A stretch of 64,000 nt of DNA from Alteraurantiacibacter buctensis (GTDB taxonomy: Bacteria > Pseudomonadota > Alphaproteobacteria > Sphingomonadales > Sphingomonadaceae), in contig NZ_WTYV01000002.1 in assembly GCF_009827655.1 (NCBI RefSeq), positions 186,657 to 250,656 of the forward strand. The letters run 5' to 3'. Shown here in pieces: positions 55,374 to 64,000 of this stretch (positions are counted from its first letter, which is position 1; each line of letters opens with the position of its first letter). Both the position numbers and the translations under genes were made by a program. The notes under the pieces are model-generated. The model was given only the letters and a program-made list of their open reading frames with translations, was not told the origin of the DNA and did no database searches.

Positions 55374-57806
55374 ATGGGTACTGTGCGCATTGGCATGGCA
55401 GCGGGGCGGACCGGCAGGGCGCTGGGCGGTCTGCTGCTGGGGTCAACCATTCTGGCGGGCGTGCCCGCGCTGGCGCAGGATGCCGCCACTACCGAAGCAG
55501 AGGATGACGTGATCGTCGTGACCTCGCAGCGGCGCGAGCAGGACCTGCAGGACGTGCCGCTGTCCGTACAGGTGCTGGGCACCGAGCAGATGGACAACCT
55601 CCAAGTCAGCGACTTCGAGGACTATGTGAAGTTCCTGCCCAGCGTTTCCACCACCAACTTCGGCGGGCCGTTCAACCAGCTGGTCTACATGCGCGGCGTC
55701 GCCAGCGGGGGTGACGGCAACCACTCCGGCCCGATGCCTTCGGTCGGCACTTATCTGGACGAGCAGCCGATCACCACGGCGCAGGGCAACCTCAACGTCC
55801 ACCTCTACGATATCGCCCGCGTGGAATCGCTGGCCGGGCCGCAGGGCACCCTCTACGGCGCCAGCAGCCAGGCTGGCACCATCCGCATCATCACCAACAA
55901 GCCCGACACGTCGGGTTTTGACATGAGCCTGGATGGAGAGCTCAACACCGTGGCGCATGGCGCCGAGGGCGGCTCACTGGAAGGCATGATCAACCTGCCG
56001 CTGAACGACATGGCTGCACTTCGCGTGGTGGGCTGGTACGTGCAGGACGCGGGCTACATCGACAACGTCCGCGTACGCCGGGTCTATCCCACGTCCGGCG
56101 CAGCCGATGACAACGGCTTTCTGGCCGAAGACAACTTCAATAACGTCGAGACCTATGGTGCCCGCGCGGCGCTGGGCATCGATCTGGACGACAACTGGAC
56201 CGTGACCCCGGCGGTGATGGCCCAGCACCAGCGCGCCAACGGCAGCTTCGCGTGGAACCCGCGCTTGGGTGACCTCAATACCGCCGTCTATCGCGACAAT
56301 TACGGCGTAGATGAATGGTATCAGGCATCGCTGGCGGTGGAAGGCAAGATTGGCAACTTCGATCTGGTCTATTCGGGCGCCTACCTTGATCGCGCGATCG
56401 ACAGCCTGAACGACTATTCGGACTACTCGTACTTCTACGATACCGAAGCGGGCTATGGCACCTACTTCGTGGGCGATTGCCCGGCCAACGACTATTCGTG
56501 TGATCCGATCAACCCCTCGCAATACATCCGCGGCCGCGACCGGTTCACCAAGCTGAGCCAGGAACTGCGCCTGTCGACCGATATCGGGGACCGGCTGCGC
56601 TTCACCGGCGGTGCGTTCTTCCAGCGCCAGACGCACAACATCGAGCAGGCCTACACCATCGACAACCTGGCCCAGTTCCTGGGCGTGACCGGTTGGGACG
56701 ATACCATCTGGCTGACCAAGCAGGAACGCGTGGACCGCGACTTTGCCGTGTTCGGCCAGGCCGAATTCGACCTCACCGACGATCTGACGCTGACCGGCGG
56801 CGCGCGCTATTTCCGCTACAACAACACGCTGGTGGGCTTCTTCGGCTATTCCACCGGCAACGCCTTCTCCAGCGGCGAAAAGCAGTGCTTCGCCGGGCCG
56901 GTGGTGGAAGGTTCGCCCTGTACCAACCTCGGCTCGGTAAGCGGCGGCGTGGTCAACCCGGCGCGGTCGAAGGACGATGGCTACATCCACCGCCTCAACC
57001 TCACCTGGAATGCGACTCCGGACAACATGTTCTATGCCACCTGGTCGCGCGGGTTCCGTCCCGGCGGCAGCAACCGGCGCGGCGGCTTTGCCTATGGGGC
57101 GGACTTCCTGACCAACTACGAAGTAGGCATGAAGCACACCCTGGCCGATGGCATGGTGCGGTGGAACACGGCGGTCTTCCAGCAGGACTGGAACAACTTC
57201 CAGTTTGCCATCCTTGGTCCCAACGGCCTGACCGAGATCCGCAACGCCGCCCAGGCCCGTATCCGGGGCATCGAAAGCGACGTGACGATCATGCCCGGCG
57301 ACGGGCTTACCATCGGCGTGGGCGGGACCTACCTTGATGCCAAGCTGTCGGCCAACTACTGCGGCACCACGGACGCTCAGGGTGTGCCGATTACCAATTG
57401 CGGGGCCCCGCTGGCGGCGCGTGGCACCCAGCTTCCCGCATCGCCCGATTTCAAGGGCAACGTGGTAGCCCGCTACGAGTTCGAAACCGATCTGGACCTG
57501 CTGGGCCACATCCAGCTGGCGGGAGTTTACCAGACGGGCATTCGCACCGAGTTGCAGGACGCCGACGACGCGCTGATCGGTCGCCAGGCCGGGTATGGCA
57601 CGATCGACTTCGCGGCGGGCGTGGAAAGCGAGGAGGACGGATGGAACCTGGAGTTCTACATCACCAACCTGCTGGATGAACGCGGTACCAATTACCAGTA
57701 TACCCAGTGCTTCATCTCGGTGTGCGCCAATCCCACCACCGGTATCGTATACCAGGTGCCCAACCAGCCCGCGACAATGGGCATCAAGTTCGGCTGGGAG
57801 TACTGA
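55374..57806 (+). CDS. TonB-dependent outer-membrane receptor
   Basis: An 810-residue receptor with a signal peptide ending ALAQ (about residue 35), a TonB box/plug region (DDVIVVTSQRREQDLQDVPLSVQV, YMRGVASGGD, LYGASSQAGTIRIITNKP) and a C-terminal beta barrel ending in FGWEY. Arg/Gly and aromatic-rich strands (GFRPGGSNRRGGF) are typical. It imports an energy-dependent nutrient. The ATG at 55374 is preferred over 55350 because AAAAGGGG lies about 6 bases upstream. Operator site 4 and the catabolic neighbours suggest that it imports the substrate of the peptidase/Rieske pathway. Confidence 0.9.
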   Translation: MGTVRIGMAAGRTGRALGGLLLGSTILAGVPALAQDAATTEAEDDVIVVTSQRREQDLQDVPLSVQVLGTEQMDNLQVSDFEDYVKFLPSVSTTNFGGPFNQLVYMRGVASGGDGNHSGPMPSVGTYLDEQPITTAQGNLNVHLYDIARVESLAGPQGTLYGASSQAGTIRIITNKPDTSGFDMSLDGELNTVAHGAEGGSLEGMINLPLNDMAALRVVGWYVQDAGYIDNVRVRRVYPTSGAADDNGFLAEDNFNNVETYGARAALGIDLDDNWTVTPAVMAQHQRANGSFAWNPRLGDLNTAVYRDNYGVDEWYQASLAVEGKIGNFDLVYSGAYLDRAIDSLNDYSDYSYFYDTEAGYGTYFVGDCPANDYSCDPINPSQYIRGRDRFTKLSQELRLSTDIGDRLRFTGGAFFQRQTHNIEQAYTIDNLAQFLGVTGWDDTIWLTKQERVDRDFAVFGQAEFDLTDDLTLTGGARYFRYNNTLVGFFGYSTGNAFSSGEKQCFAGPVVEGSPCTNLGSVSGGVVNPARSKDDGYIHRLNLTWNATPDNMFYATWSRGFRPGGSNRRGGFAYGADFLTNYEVGMKHTLADGMVRWNTAVFQQDWNNFQFAILGPNGLTEIRNAAQARIRGIESDVTIMPGDGLTIGVGGTYLDAKLSANYCGTTDAQGVPITNCGAPLAARGTQLPASPDFKGNVVARYEFETDLDLLGHIQLAGVYQTGIRTELQDADDALIGRQAGYGTIDFAAGVESEEDGWNLEFYITNLLDERGTNYQYTQCFISVCANPTTGIVYQVPNQPATMGIKFGWEY

Positions 57807-57811
57807 TCGGA

Positions 57812-57841
57812 AAGGGGGGCGGCCGCAGGGCCGCCCCCCTT
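57812..57841. terminator. Strong hairpin terminator
   Basis: AAGGGGGGCGGCC (57812-57824) pairs perfectly with GGCCGCCCCCCTT (57829-57841) around a 4-base loop. It sits just after the receptor stop and before the convergent MerR gene's end, so it can work in both directions. Confidence 0.85.
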
Positions 57842-57866
57842 GTCCCTTTACGGATCGCCTGTTGGC

Positions 57867-58256
57867 CTAGCCGCGCGTGGCTGTAACCAGCCGTTCGTTG
57901 GCCTCGCGCACGATCTGTTCCAGTTCGGTGATGGTTTCCTCGATCGCGGTCTTCTGGGCCTGCAGGCTGTCGAGCCGCTCCTCCACCCGGCCGATCAGGT
58001 GCTCCATCTGCTCGCGGTGGCTGGGATCTGCGTCGTAGAGGTCCAGGAACTCGCGGATCTCGCGGATGGTGAAGCCCAGCCGCTTGCCGCGCAGGATCAG
58101 TTGCATCCGCCCGATATCGCGCCGCGAATAGACACGGGTGGAGCCCACCCGCTGCGGGCTGATCAGGCCGTTGTCCTCGTAGAAGCGCAGGGTCCGCGGG
58201 GTTACCCCCAACTGGCTCGCCACTTCCTGGATGCCCTTGTGCTGGCTGTCAGGCAC
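57867..58256 (-). CDS. MerR family transcriptional regulator
   Basis: A 129-residue MerR protein: winged HTH (IQEVASQLGVTPRTLRFYEDNGLISPQR, residues 9-36), IGRMQLILRGKRLGFTIREIREFLDLY, then a dimerising coiled coil (MEHLIGRVEERLDSLQAQK). It lacks metal-binding cysteines, as in the MerR subgroup (LiuR/AceR-like) controlling fatty-acid and branched-chain catabolism. It begins with GTG and overlaps the end of the acyl-CoA ligase gene by 8 bases. It probably controls beta-oxidation genes at 58249-64000. Confidence 0.85.
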   Translation of the reverse strand: MPDSQHKGIQEVASQLGVTPRTLRFYEDNGLISPQRVGSTRVYSRRDIGRMQLILRGKRLGFTIREIREFLDLYDADPSHREQMEHLIGRVEERLDSLQAQKTAIEETITELEQIVREANERLVTATRG

Positions 58257-60015
58257 GCTTGCGCTTCTCCTCTTCGACGAGTTCCTTCTTCGACAGCTTG
58301 CCGATCATGGTCTTGGGCAGGCTGTCGCGGAACTCGAATTCGGTGGGCATTTCTATCTTGTTGATGCGCGTGGCAAGGAATTCCCGCAAGCCCTCCACCG
58401 TCAGGTCCGATCCCGGCCGGGCAGCGATGAACAGCTTGGGCACCTGGCCCAGCATCGGGTGGGGGATGGCAATGGCAATTGCCTCGCGCACATCGGGGTG
58501 TTCGTAGGCGGCATCCTCGATCACGCGGGGATAGACGTTGTAGCCGCCGCGCAGGATCAGGTCCTTGATCCGGTCGACCAGGAACAGGTAGCCGTCCTCG
58601 TCCAGATAACCGATGTCACCCGTGCGCAGGGCACCGTGATAGAAGGTCGCCTCGGTCGCCTGCGGGTTGTTCCAGTAGCCCTTCATCAGTTGCGGCCCGC
58701 GTGCCATCACTTCGCCACGCTCGCCCTGCGAGCAGACATGGGCGGGGTTTTCGGGGTCGCGGATCTCGATGATCGTTCCGGGAAAGCGCGGCCCGGCGCT
58801 GTCTGCCTTCACCAGCCCGAACAGCGGGTTGCAGGTGATGATAGGGCTGGCCTCGGACAGGCCATAGCCTTCCACCACGCGCGTCTTGGTGCGCGCCTCG
58901 AACACGGTGCGCACTTCCAGCGGCAGCGGCGCACCACCGGAGATGGCGCAATAGACCGAGCTGAAATCGGGCACCTGGTTTTCGGGCAGGGCATTGAAGG
59001 CAGCCCACATGGTCGGCACGCCATAGATCTGCGTGGGCGGCTTGCGCTTGGCTGCGGCCAGCACTTCCTTCATCACGAAGCGCGGCAGCAGAACCAGTTC
59101 GGCCCCTGTCTCGATGGTAAAGTTGAGCACCGAGGTAAGCGCGAAGACGTGGAACATCGGCAGCACGCCCAGCGTGCGCTGCTGCTCCACCGGATGCCCG
59201 CCGAAATGGGCCAGCATCTGCGCGCAGTTGGCGGCCAGGCTGGCGTGGGTCAGCATGGCACCCTTGGGCAGGCCGGTGGTGCCGCCGGTATATTGCAGCA
59301 CGGCCACGTCATCGGGATGCCGCTCCACCGGATCGGGCTTGCCGGCATTGGCCAGCAGGTCGGCCAGTTCCAGCGTCAGGTCGGGCCGGGTTACGCGGAT
59401 ATGGTCGGCGCGGCGCAGCAGGCGGAAGCCCAGGTTCAGGTGCCAGGGCAGGATGTCGCGCATCCGGCAGACCAGCAGCTTCTCGATCCCTGCCTCGTCG
59501 GCCAGCTGCTCCACCTTCTCGTGCACGAAGCGCACTTCCGGCACGGCGACCATGCGGATGCCGGCATCGCGGGCGAGCTCGATCATCTCCGGCTCGGTAT
59601 AAAGCGGGTTGAGGTTGACCACGATCAGCCCGATCCGCAGCGCGGCGAAATAGAGCACCACGTGATAGGGCGAGTTGCCCAGGCAAAGGCCGAACCTGTC
59701 GCCGGGCTGCATACCCGCGTCCTGCAACCCGCGCGCCGCACGTTCCACCAGCGCACCGATCTCGGCATAGGACCAGCAGCGCCCGTAATAGTCGATCGCG
59801 TTGCGCCCAGGCCAGCGGGCCACCGCATGGTCGATAAGGTCGGTTAGCAGGCGCGGGGGGAAGACATGCTCGCCGTTCTCGTCGAAATGCCAGGGCACGG
59901 GCACGTCGGACATGGCGCCGGGAAACTTGCCGTCCAGTGTGGCGGTTGCAGCCTTCTGCGAGGCCCGATCATGCGGGGGTGGGGCCAGCCCGCTTCCCAT
60001 GGCTTTTCTCTCCAT
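58249..60015 (-). CDS. fadD: Long-chain fatty acid-CoA ligase (FadD-like)
   Basis: A 588-residue AMP-forming acyl-CoA synthetase. The P-loop-like AMP-binding motif is LQYTGGTTGLPKGAMLTH, the A5 motif VEGYGLSEASPI, the A7 motif LRTGDIGYLDEDGYLFLVDRIKDLI and the C-terminal A10 Lys lies in DSLPKTMIGKLSKKEL. It activates fatty acids to acyl-CoA at the cytoplasmic membrane. The ATG at 60015 is used; an in-frame ATG at 60000 is also possible. The gene faces the thiolase operon divergently and ends in the MerR gene, so the three units are likely coregulated. Confidence 0.88.
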   Translation of the reverse strand: MERKAMGSGLAPPPHDRASQKAATATLDGKFPGAMSDVPVPWHFDENGEHVFPPRLLTDLIDHAVARWPGRNAIDYYGRCWSYAEIGALVERAARGLQDAGMQPGDRFGLCLGNSPYHVVLYFAALRIGLIVVNLNPLYTEPEMIELARDAGIRMVAVPEVRFVHEKVEQLADEAGIEKLLVCRMRDILPWHLNLGFRLLRRADHIRVTRPDLTLELADLLANAGKPDPVERHPDDVAVLQYTGGTTGLPKGAMLTHASLAANCAQMLAHFGGHPVEQQRTLGVLPMFHVFALTSVLNFTIETGAELVLLPRFVMKEVLAAAKRKPPTQIYGVPTMWAAFNALPENQVPDFSSVYCAISGGAPLPLEVRTVFEARTKTRVVEGYGLSEASPIITCNPLFGLVKADSAGPRFPGTIIEIRDPENPAHVCSQGERGEVMARGPQLMKGYWNNPQATEATFYHGALRTGDIGYLDEDGYLFLVDRIKDLILRGGYNVYPRVIEDAAYEHPDVREAIAIAIPHPMLGQVPKLFIAARPGSDLTVEGLREFLATRINKIEMPTEFEFRDSLPKTMIGKLSKKELVEEEKRKRA

Positions 60016-60088
60016 CGTGGCCGCCGGACATGGAATTGCCGCAAGCCCGTTCTATCTGATTCGCATAGTGCACATTTTTTGATTGACG

Positions 60089-60117
60089 TATAGGGAATTT
60101 GTATCACCTATAGGGAA
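60089..60117 (+). promoter_or_regulatory. Direct repeat TATAGGGAA in divergent fad promoter
   Basis: TATAGGGAA occurs at 60089-60097 and 60109-60117, a spacing of 20 bases or about two helical turns. It lies in the 149-base region between the FadD-like and thiolase genes, near a TTGACG that could be a -35 element (60084-60089). It may bind the MerR regulator or another factor. Confidence 0.35.
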
Positions 60118-60164
60118 AGTAACTGCCGGGCCTGCCGAGTCCCGGTCTGCGGAGAGACTGTATC

Positions 60165-61286
60165 ATGCGCGATGTCGTGATTGCCGGCTATGCCCGGTCC
60201 CCCTTTACCCTGGCCAACAAGGGCGCGCTGGCCAAGGTGCGGCCGGACGATCTGGCCGCCGAAGTGGTCAAGGGCCTGGTCGCCCGCACCGGCGTGAATG
60301 CGGAGGATATCGAGGACCTGGTGCTGGGCTGCGCCTTCCCCGAAGGCGAGCAGGGCTTCAACCTGGCCCGCCTGGTGGTGCTGCTGGCCGACCTGCCGAT
60401 CAGCATCGGTGGGATGACCATCAACCGCTTCTGCGGCAGTTCGATGAGCAGCGTCCACTATGCCGCCGGCCAGATCCAGCTTGGCGCGGGCGAGGCGTTC
60501 ATCTGCGCGGGCGTGGAATCGATGAGCCGGGTGCCGATGATGGGCTTCAATCCCATGCCCAATCCTTCGCTGGCCAAGTCCAGCTATGCCTATATCGGCA
60601 TGGGCGACACGGCGGAGAACGTGGCCAAGGCCTATTCGCTAAGCCGCGCCGACCAGGAGGCATTCGCCGTGCTCAGCCAGCAGAAGGCGCGCGACGCGAT
60701 TGCCGCTGGCAAGCTGATGGACGAGATCGTGCCCGTGGCCGGCGTGACCGCCGATGGCACCCCGCGCCCCGATACCACGGCGGAGACGCTGGCCGGCCTG
60801 AAGCCCGCTTTCAGCGCTGACGGCACGGTGACGGCAGGCACGTCTTCGCCGCTTACCGATGGTGCGGCGGCGGTGCTGGTCTGCAGCGCGGACTATGCCG
60901 CAGCCAACAACCTTGAGGTTCTGGCCAAGGTGAAGTCGGTGGCCATTTCCGGCTGCGCGCCGGAGATCATGGGCATCGGCCCGGTTGCTTCCAGCCGCAA
61001 GGCGCTGGAGCGGGCGGGCATCACCGCCGCCGACCTGGACGTGGTGGAACTGAACGAAGCGTTTGCCAGCCAGAGCCTGGCCGTGATCCGCGATCTGGGC
61101 CTCGATATCGCCAAGGTGAACCTTGATGGCGGTGCCATCGCCATCGGCCACCCGCTGGGGGCCACCGGCGCGCGCATCGTGGGCAAGGCGGCCGCGCTGC
61201 TCAAGCGCCAGGGCGGCAAATACGCGCTCGCCACCCAGTGCATCGGCGGCGGGCAGGGCATTGCCACGGTGCTGGAGGCGATCTGA
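60165..61286 (+). CDS. fadA: Acetyl-CoA C-acyltransferase (thiolase, FadA-like)
   Basis: A 373-residue thiolase. The nucleophilic Cys90 is in INRFCGSSMSS, and the C-terminal His and Cys are in GHPLGATGAR and CIGGGQG. The dimer-loop region EQGFNLARLVVLLAD precedes the active Cys. It cleaves 3-ketoacyl-CoA with CoA to shorten fatty acids by two carbons. Its stop overlaps the start of the bifunctional enzyme by one base, as is usual for fadAB-type operons. Confidence 0.9.
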   Translation: MRDVVIAGYARSPFTLANKGALAKVRPDDLAAEVVKGLVARTGVNAEDIEDLVLGCAFPEGEQGFNLARLVVLLADLPISIGGMTINRFCGSSMSSVHYAAGQIQLGAGEAFICAGVESMSRVPMMGFNPMPNPSLAKSSYAYIGMGDTAENVAKAYSLSRADQEAFAVLSQQKARDAIAAGKLMDEIVPVAGVTADGTPRPDTTAETLAGLKPAFSADGTVTAGTSSPLTDGAAAVLVCSADYAAANNLEVLAKVKSVAISGCAPEIMGIGPVASSRKALERAGITAADLDVVELNEAFASQSLAVIRDLGLDIAKVNLDGGAIAIGHPLGATGARIVGKAAALLKRQGGKYALATQCIGGGQGIATVLEAI

Positions 61287-63613
61287 TGGCAGACGGTTCG
61301 GTGAAAAAGGTCTGCGTGATCGGCGCTGGCACCATGGGTGCCGGCATCGCCGCGCAGGTGGCCAACGCCGGGGTGCCGGTCCTGCTGCTCGACATCGTGC
61401 GCGATCCGGCGGACCGCAATGCGGTGGCGCGCGGTGCGGTGGAGAAGATGCTCAAGACCGATCCCGCCCCCTTCATGGGCAAGGGCGCGGCGCGGCTGGT
61501 CGAGGTGGGCAACATCGAGGACGACTTGGCCAGGGTGGCCGAGTGCGACTGGGTGGTGGAAGCCATCATCGAGAAGCTGGAACTGAAGCAGGACCTCTAC
61601 GCAAAGCTGGAAGCGGTGCGTAAACCCGGCACGGCAGTATCCTCGAACACCAGCACCATCCCGCTGGCGCAACTGACCGCTGGCCGCAGCGATGCGTTCA
61701 AGCGCGACTTCCTGATCACCCACTTCTTCAATCCGCCGCGCTACATGCGGCTGATCGAGATCGTGGCGGGGCCGGAGAGCGATCCGGCCACCGTGGCGAA
61801 GATCCGCGACTTTACCGATCGCGTGCTGGGCAAGACCCCGGTGGATGCCGAGGACAGCCCCGGCTTCATCGCCAACCGCATCGGAACTTTCTGGATCCAG
61901 GCGGCGGTGAACGCGGCGTTCGACATGGGCGTTTCGGTGGAAGAGGCCGATGCCATCGGCGGCAAGCCGATGGGGGTGCCCAAGACCGGCGTGTTCGGGC
62001 TGATCGACCTGATCGGGCTGGACCTGATGCCCTACCTGCAGAAGAGCCTGACCAGCACGCTGCCGGCCAGCGATGCCTACCAGCAGATCGCCCGCAGCGA
62101 ACCGCTGATCGAGCGTCTGATTGCCGAAGGCTACACCGGTCGCAAGGGCAAGGGCGGGTTCTATCGCCTCAACCGTGAAGGCGGGAAGAAGGCCAAGGAA
62201 GCGATCAACCTGCAAACGGGGGAATATGCCCCGCAGGCGAAGGCCCCGGAGATTTCCGGCCCCGCCGGCAAGGGTGATCTGGCTGCGCTGGTGGCCCTGC
62301 CGGGCAAGACCGGCGCCTATGCCTGGGCCGTGCTTGGCCCCACGCTGGCCTATGCCGCCAGCATCGTGCCCGAAGCCACCAGGAGCGTGCTGGGCGTGGA
62401 TGACGCGATGAAGCTGGGCTATAACTGGAAGGCCGGCCCGTTCGAGATGATCGACGCCTTCGGCCCCGCAGCGCTCCGCGCCAGCCTGGCGGAAAGCGGC
62501 ATCCCCGTGCCGCCGATCCTGGAAGCCGTGGGCGATGGCAAGTTCTACCGGATCGAGAACGGCAAGCGCCAGTACTTCGGCCTTGATGGCCAGTATCACG
62601 ATGTGGTGCGCCCCGATGGTGTGCTGCTGCTGGCGGATATCAAGCTGGCATCCAAGCCGCTGCTGAAGACCGCCTCCGCCGCGCTGTGGGACGTCGGCGA
62701 TGGCGTGGTGGCGCTGGAATTCACCGGCAAGATGAACGCCCTCGACGTAGAGGTGATGAAGCTGATCGAACAGGCGATCCCGCTGGTTGCCGAGAAGTAC
62801 AAGGCGCTGGTGGTCTATAACGAAGGCACCCACTTCTCCGCCGGGGCCAACCTGGGCCTGGCGCTGTTCGCGGTGAACATTGCCGCGTGGAGCGAGATCG
62901 ACAAGCTGATCGCCGGCGGGCAGCAGGCGTTCAAGGCGCTGAAATATGCCCCGTTCCCTGTGGTGGCTGCCCCCGCCGGCATGGCGCTGGGCGGCGGGTG
63001 TGAGATCGTGCTCAATTCCGATGCGGCGCAGGCCCATGCGGAAACCTATATCGGGCTGGTGGAGCCGGGCGTGGGCCTGATCCCCGGCTGGGGCGGCTGC
63101 GGCGAGATGCTCGACCGCTGGCGCAACATGCCCAGAATGCCCAAGGGGCCGATGCCCGCCGTGGGTAAGGTGTTCGAGATCGTCTCCACCGCCACCGTGG
63201 CCAAGTCTGCTGCCGAGGCCAAGGAGCTGGGCTTCCTGCGCCATACCGATGGCGTGACCATGAACCGTGACCGGCTGCTGGCCGATGCCAAGGCCCGCGC
63301 GCTGGCCATGGCGGAAGGCTACATGCCGCCCGCACCGCCCGAATTCCGCCTGCCCGGACCCAGTGGCAAGGCGGCGCTGGACCTGGCGGTGCAAGGCTTC
63401 CGCGCCCGTGGCCTCGCCACCCCCTATGACGAAGTGGTGGCCGGCAAGCTGGCCACCGTGCTGACCGGAGGCGACACCGACCCGACCGAAGTGATCACCG
63501 AGGAGCGGATGCTGGAGCTGGAGCGGATCGAGTTCATGCACCTGGTCCACGAAAGCGGCACCCAGGCGCGCATCGAACACATGCTGGCCACCGGCAAGCC
63601 GCTGAGAAACTGA
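61286..63613 (+). CDS. Bifunctional 3-hydroxyacyl-CoA dehydrogenase/enoyl-CoA hydratase (FadN type)
   Basis: A 775-residue protein. The NAD-binding dehydrogenase comes first (KVCVIGAGTMGAGIAAQVANAG, then NTSTIPLAQL and HFFNPPRYMRLIEIV), followed by the helical 3HCDH domain and, in the last third, an enoyl-CoA hydratase domain: HFSAGANLGL, ALGGGCE and GLVEPGVGLIPGWGG with the two catalytic Glu. This order is the reverse of E. coli FadB and matches the FadN/YusL type. It catalyses hydration and oxidation of enoyl-CoA. The chosen ATG overlaps the thiolase stop. Confidence 0.88.
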   Translation: MADGSVKKVCVIGAGTMGAGIAAQVANAGVPVLLLDIVRDPADRNAVARGAVEKMLKTDPAPFMGKGAARLVEVGNIEDDLARVAECDWVVEAIIEKLELKQDLYAKLEAVRKPGTAVSSNTSTIPLAQLTAGRSDAFKRDFLITHFFNPPRYMRLIEIVAGPESDPATVAKIRDFTDRVLGKTPVDAEDSPGFIANRIGTFWIQAAVNAAFDMGVSVEEADAIGGKPMGVPKTGVFGLIDLIGLDLMPYLQKSLTSTLPASDAYQQIARSEPLIERLIAEGYTGRKGKGGFYRLNREGGKKAKEAINLQTGEYAPQAKAPEISGPAGKGDLAALVALPGKTGAYAWAVLGPTLAYAASIVPEATRSVLGVDDAMKLGYNWKAGPFEMIDAFGPAALRASLAESGIPVPPILEAVGDGKFYRIENGKRQYFGLDGQYHDVVRPDGVLLLADIKLASKPLLKTASAALWDVGDGVVALEFTGKMNALDVEVMKLIEQAIPLVAEKYKALVVYNEGTHFSAGANLGLALFAVNIAAWSEIDKLIAGGQQAFKALKYAPFPVVAAPAGMALGGGCEIVLNSDAAQAHAETYIGLVEPGVGLIPGWGGCGEMLDRWRNMPRMPKGPMPAVGKVFEIVSTATVAKSAAEAKELGFLRHTDGVTMNRDRLLADAKARALAMAEGYMPPAPPEFRLPGPSGKAALDLAVQGFRARGLATPYDEVVAGKLATVLTGGDTDPTEVITEERMLELERIEFMHLVHESGTQARIEHMLATGKPLRN

Positions 63614-63641
63614 CGAGATAGACCCGAGAGAGGACTGAACA

Positions 63642-64000
63642 ATGCAGGTCTATGAAGCCCCCTTGCGCGATATGCGCTTCGTGCTGGACGAGCTGTGGGT
63701 GGACGATGGCTTCGGCGATCTCCCCGCGCTGGCAGAATTCGACGCTGACCTGACCAGCGCGATCCTGGAGGAAGCGGCCCGCTTTTCCCGCGAGGTGCTG
63801 CTGCCGCTGAACCGCACCGGTGACGAGGAAGGCTGCGTGCTGGAAAACGGCGTGGTCCGCACCCCAGCCGGGTTCAAGGATGCCTACAAGCAGTTCACCG
63901 AAAGCGGCTGGGCGGCGCTCGCCGCCGATCCGCAGTGGGGCGGGCAGGGCCTGCCGGAACGGGTCAACAAGCTGGTGGAGGAGATGACCTGTTCCACCAA
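63642..64000 (+). CDS. Acyl-CoA dehydrogenase, N-terminal part (partial)
   Basis: The window ends 119 codons into this gene. The start MQVYEAPLRDMRFVLDEL is the short N-terminal extension (AcylCoA_DH_N) found ahead of long-chain acyl-CoA dehydrogenases, followed by helical EEAARFSREVLLPLNRTGDEEG and KQFTESGWAALAADPQWGGQG. It carries out the first step of beta-oxidation using FAD. It begins 28 bases after the bifunctional enzyme and belongs to the same operon. Confidence 0.85.
   Translation, partial: MQVYEAPLRDMRFVLDELWVDDGFGDLPALAEFDADLTSAILEEAARFSREVLLPLNRTGDEEGCVLENGVVRTPAGFKDAYKQFTESGWAALAADPQWGGQGLPERVNKLVEEMTCST

Overview
The window looks like chromosomal DNA of a high-GC alphaproteobacterium, most probably of the order Sphingomonadales (Erythrobacter, Novosphingobium or Sphingomonas relatives). 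The support is the combination of a TorF-type putative porin, large TonB-dependent receptors, peptidase-rich catabolic clusters, a Sphingomonas-type two-subunit hydroquinone dioxygenase and very high GC with GTG/TTG starts and ATGA/GTGA overlaps. This is inference from gene content, not a phylogeny. There is no rRNA operon and no CRISPR array. One tRNA gene is present, a minus-strand tRNA-Leu(CAG).

Layout. 1-2930: the end of a trehalose-phosphate synthase gene, an MgtC-like membrane protein, a lipoprotein and an SLC13-type permease. 2989-7964: a decayed, lower-GC integrative island in the 3' end of tRNA-Leu, bounded by a 25-bp direct repeat. It carries a TNase/zinc-ribbon nuclease, an AbiEii-like nucleotidyltransferase with a small unknown partner, a type I restriction HsdR that has lost its nuclease and helicase core, and integrase and response-regulator fragments. 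8223-15311: housekeeping and membrane genes (NDUFA9-like reductase, NfeD/SPFH pair, a small DUF2384 pair, beta-alanine:pyruvate transaminase, DUF485/ActP symporter).

15458-31966: a large polyamine utilisation region. It holds a porin, two glutamine-synthetase-like gamma-glutamyl-polyamine ligases, PuuB-like oxidase, a HemL-like transaminase, a LysR regulator, a four-gene polyamine ABC importer, PuuC-like dehydrogenase, PuuD-like hydrolase, SpuC-like transaminase and MmsA. Together these would import putrescine or spermidine, degrade it by the gamma-glutamyl and transaminase routes, and (with the beta-alanine transaminase at 11.8 kb) channel beta-alanine through malonate semialdehyde to acetyl-CoA. 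A short shared motif (CCGATAGC) lies in three of its intergenic regions.

32087-45139: a DEAD-box helicase, a GH3 lipoprotein, a hydroquinone 1,2-dioxygenase (both subunits) with a divergent aldehyde dehydrogenase and a TetR regulator, then a tightly overlapping three-gene operon of an archaeal-type nucleotide phosphorylase, a divergent PRPP synthetase and a beta-CASP RNase-like protein, followed by an HTH regulator and an L,D-transpeptidase.

45136-57841: a probable uncharacterised catabolic regulon: FAD oxidoreductase, exported amidohydrolase, S9 and M20 peptidases, an orphan Rieske oxygenase, a TPR-sulfotransferase and a TonB-dependent receptor. Four copies of a palindromic operator (TGTTTTACA-N2-TGTNAAACA) sit in its promoter regions. 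57867-64000: fatty-acid beta-oxidation genes (MerR regulator, acyl-CoA ligase, thiolase, FadN-type bifunctional enzyme and the start of an acyl-CoA dehydrogenase).

The most interesting signals are the four-site operator regulon, the phosphorylase/PRPP synthetase/beta-CASP operon, and the eroded defence island at tRNA-Leu.
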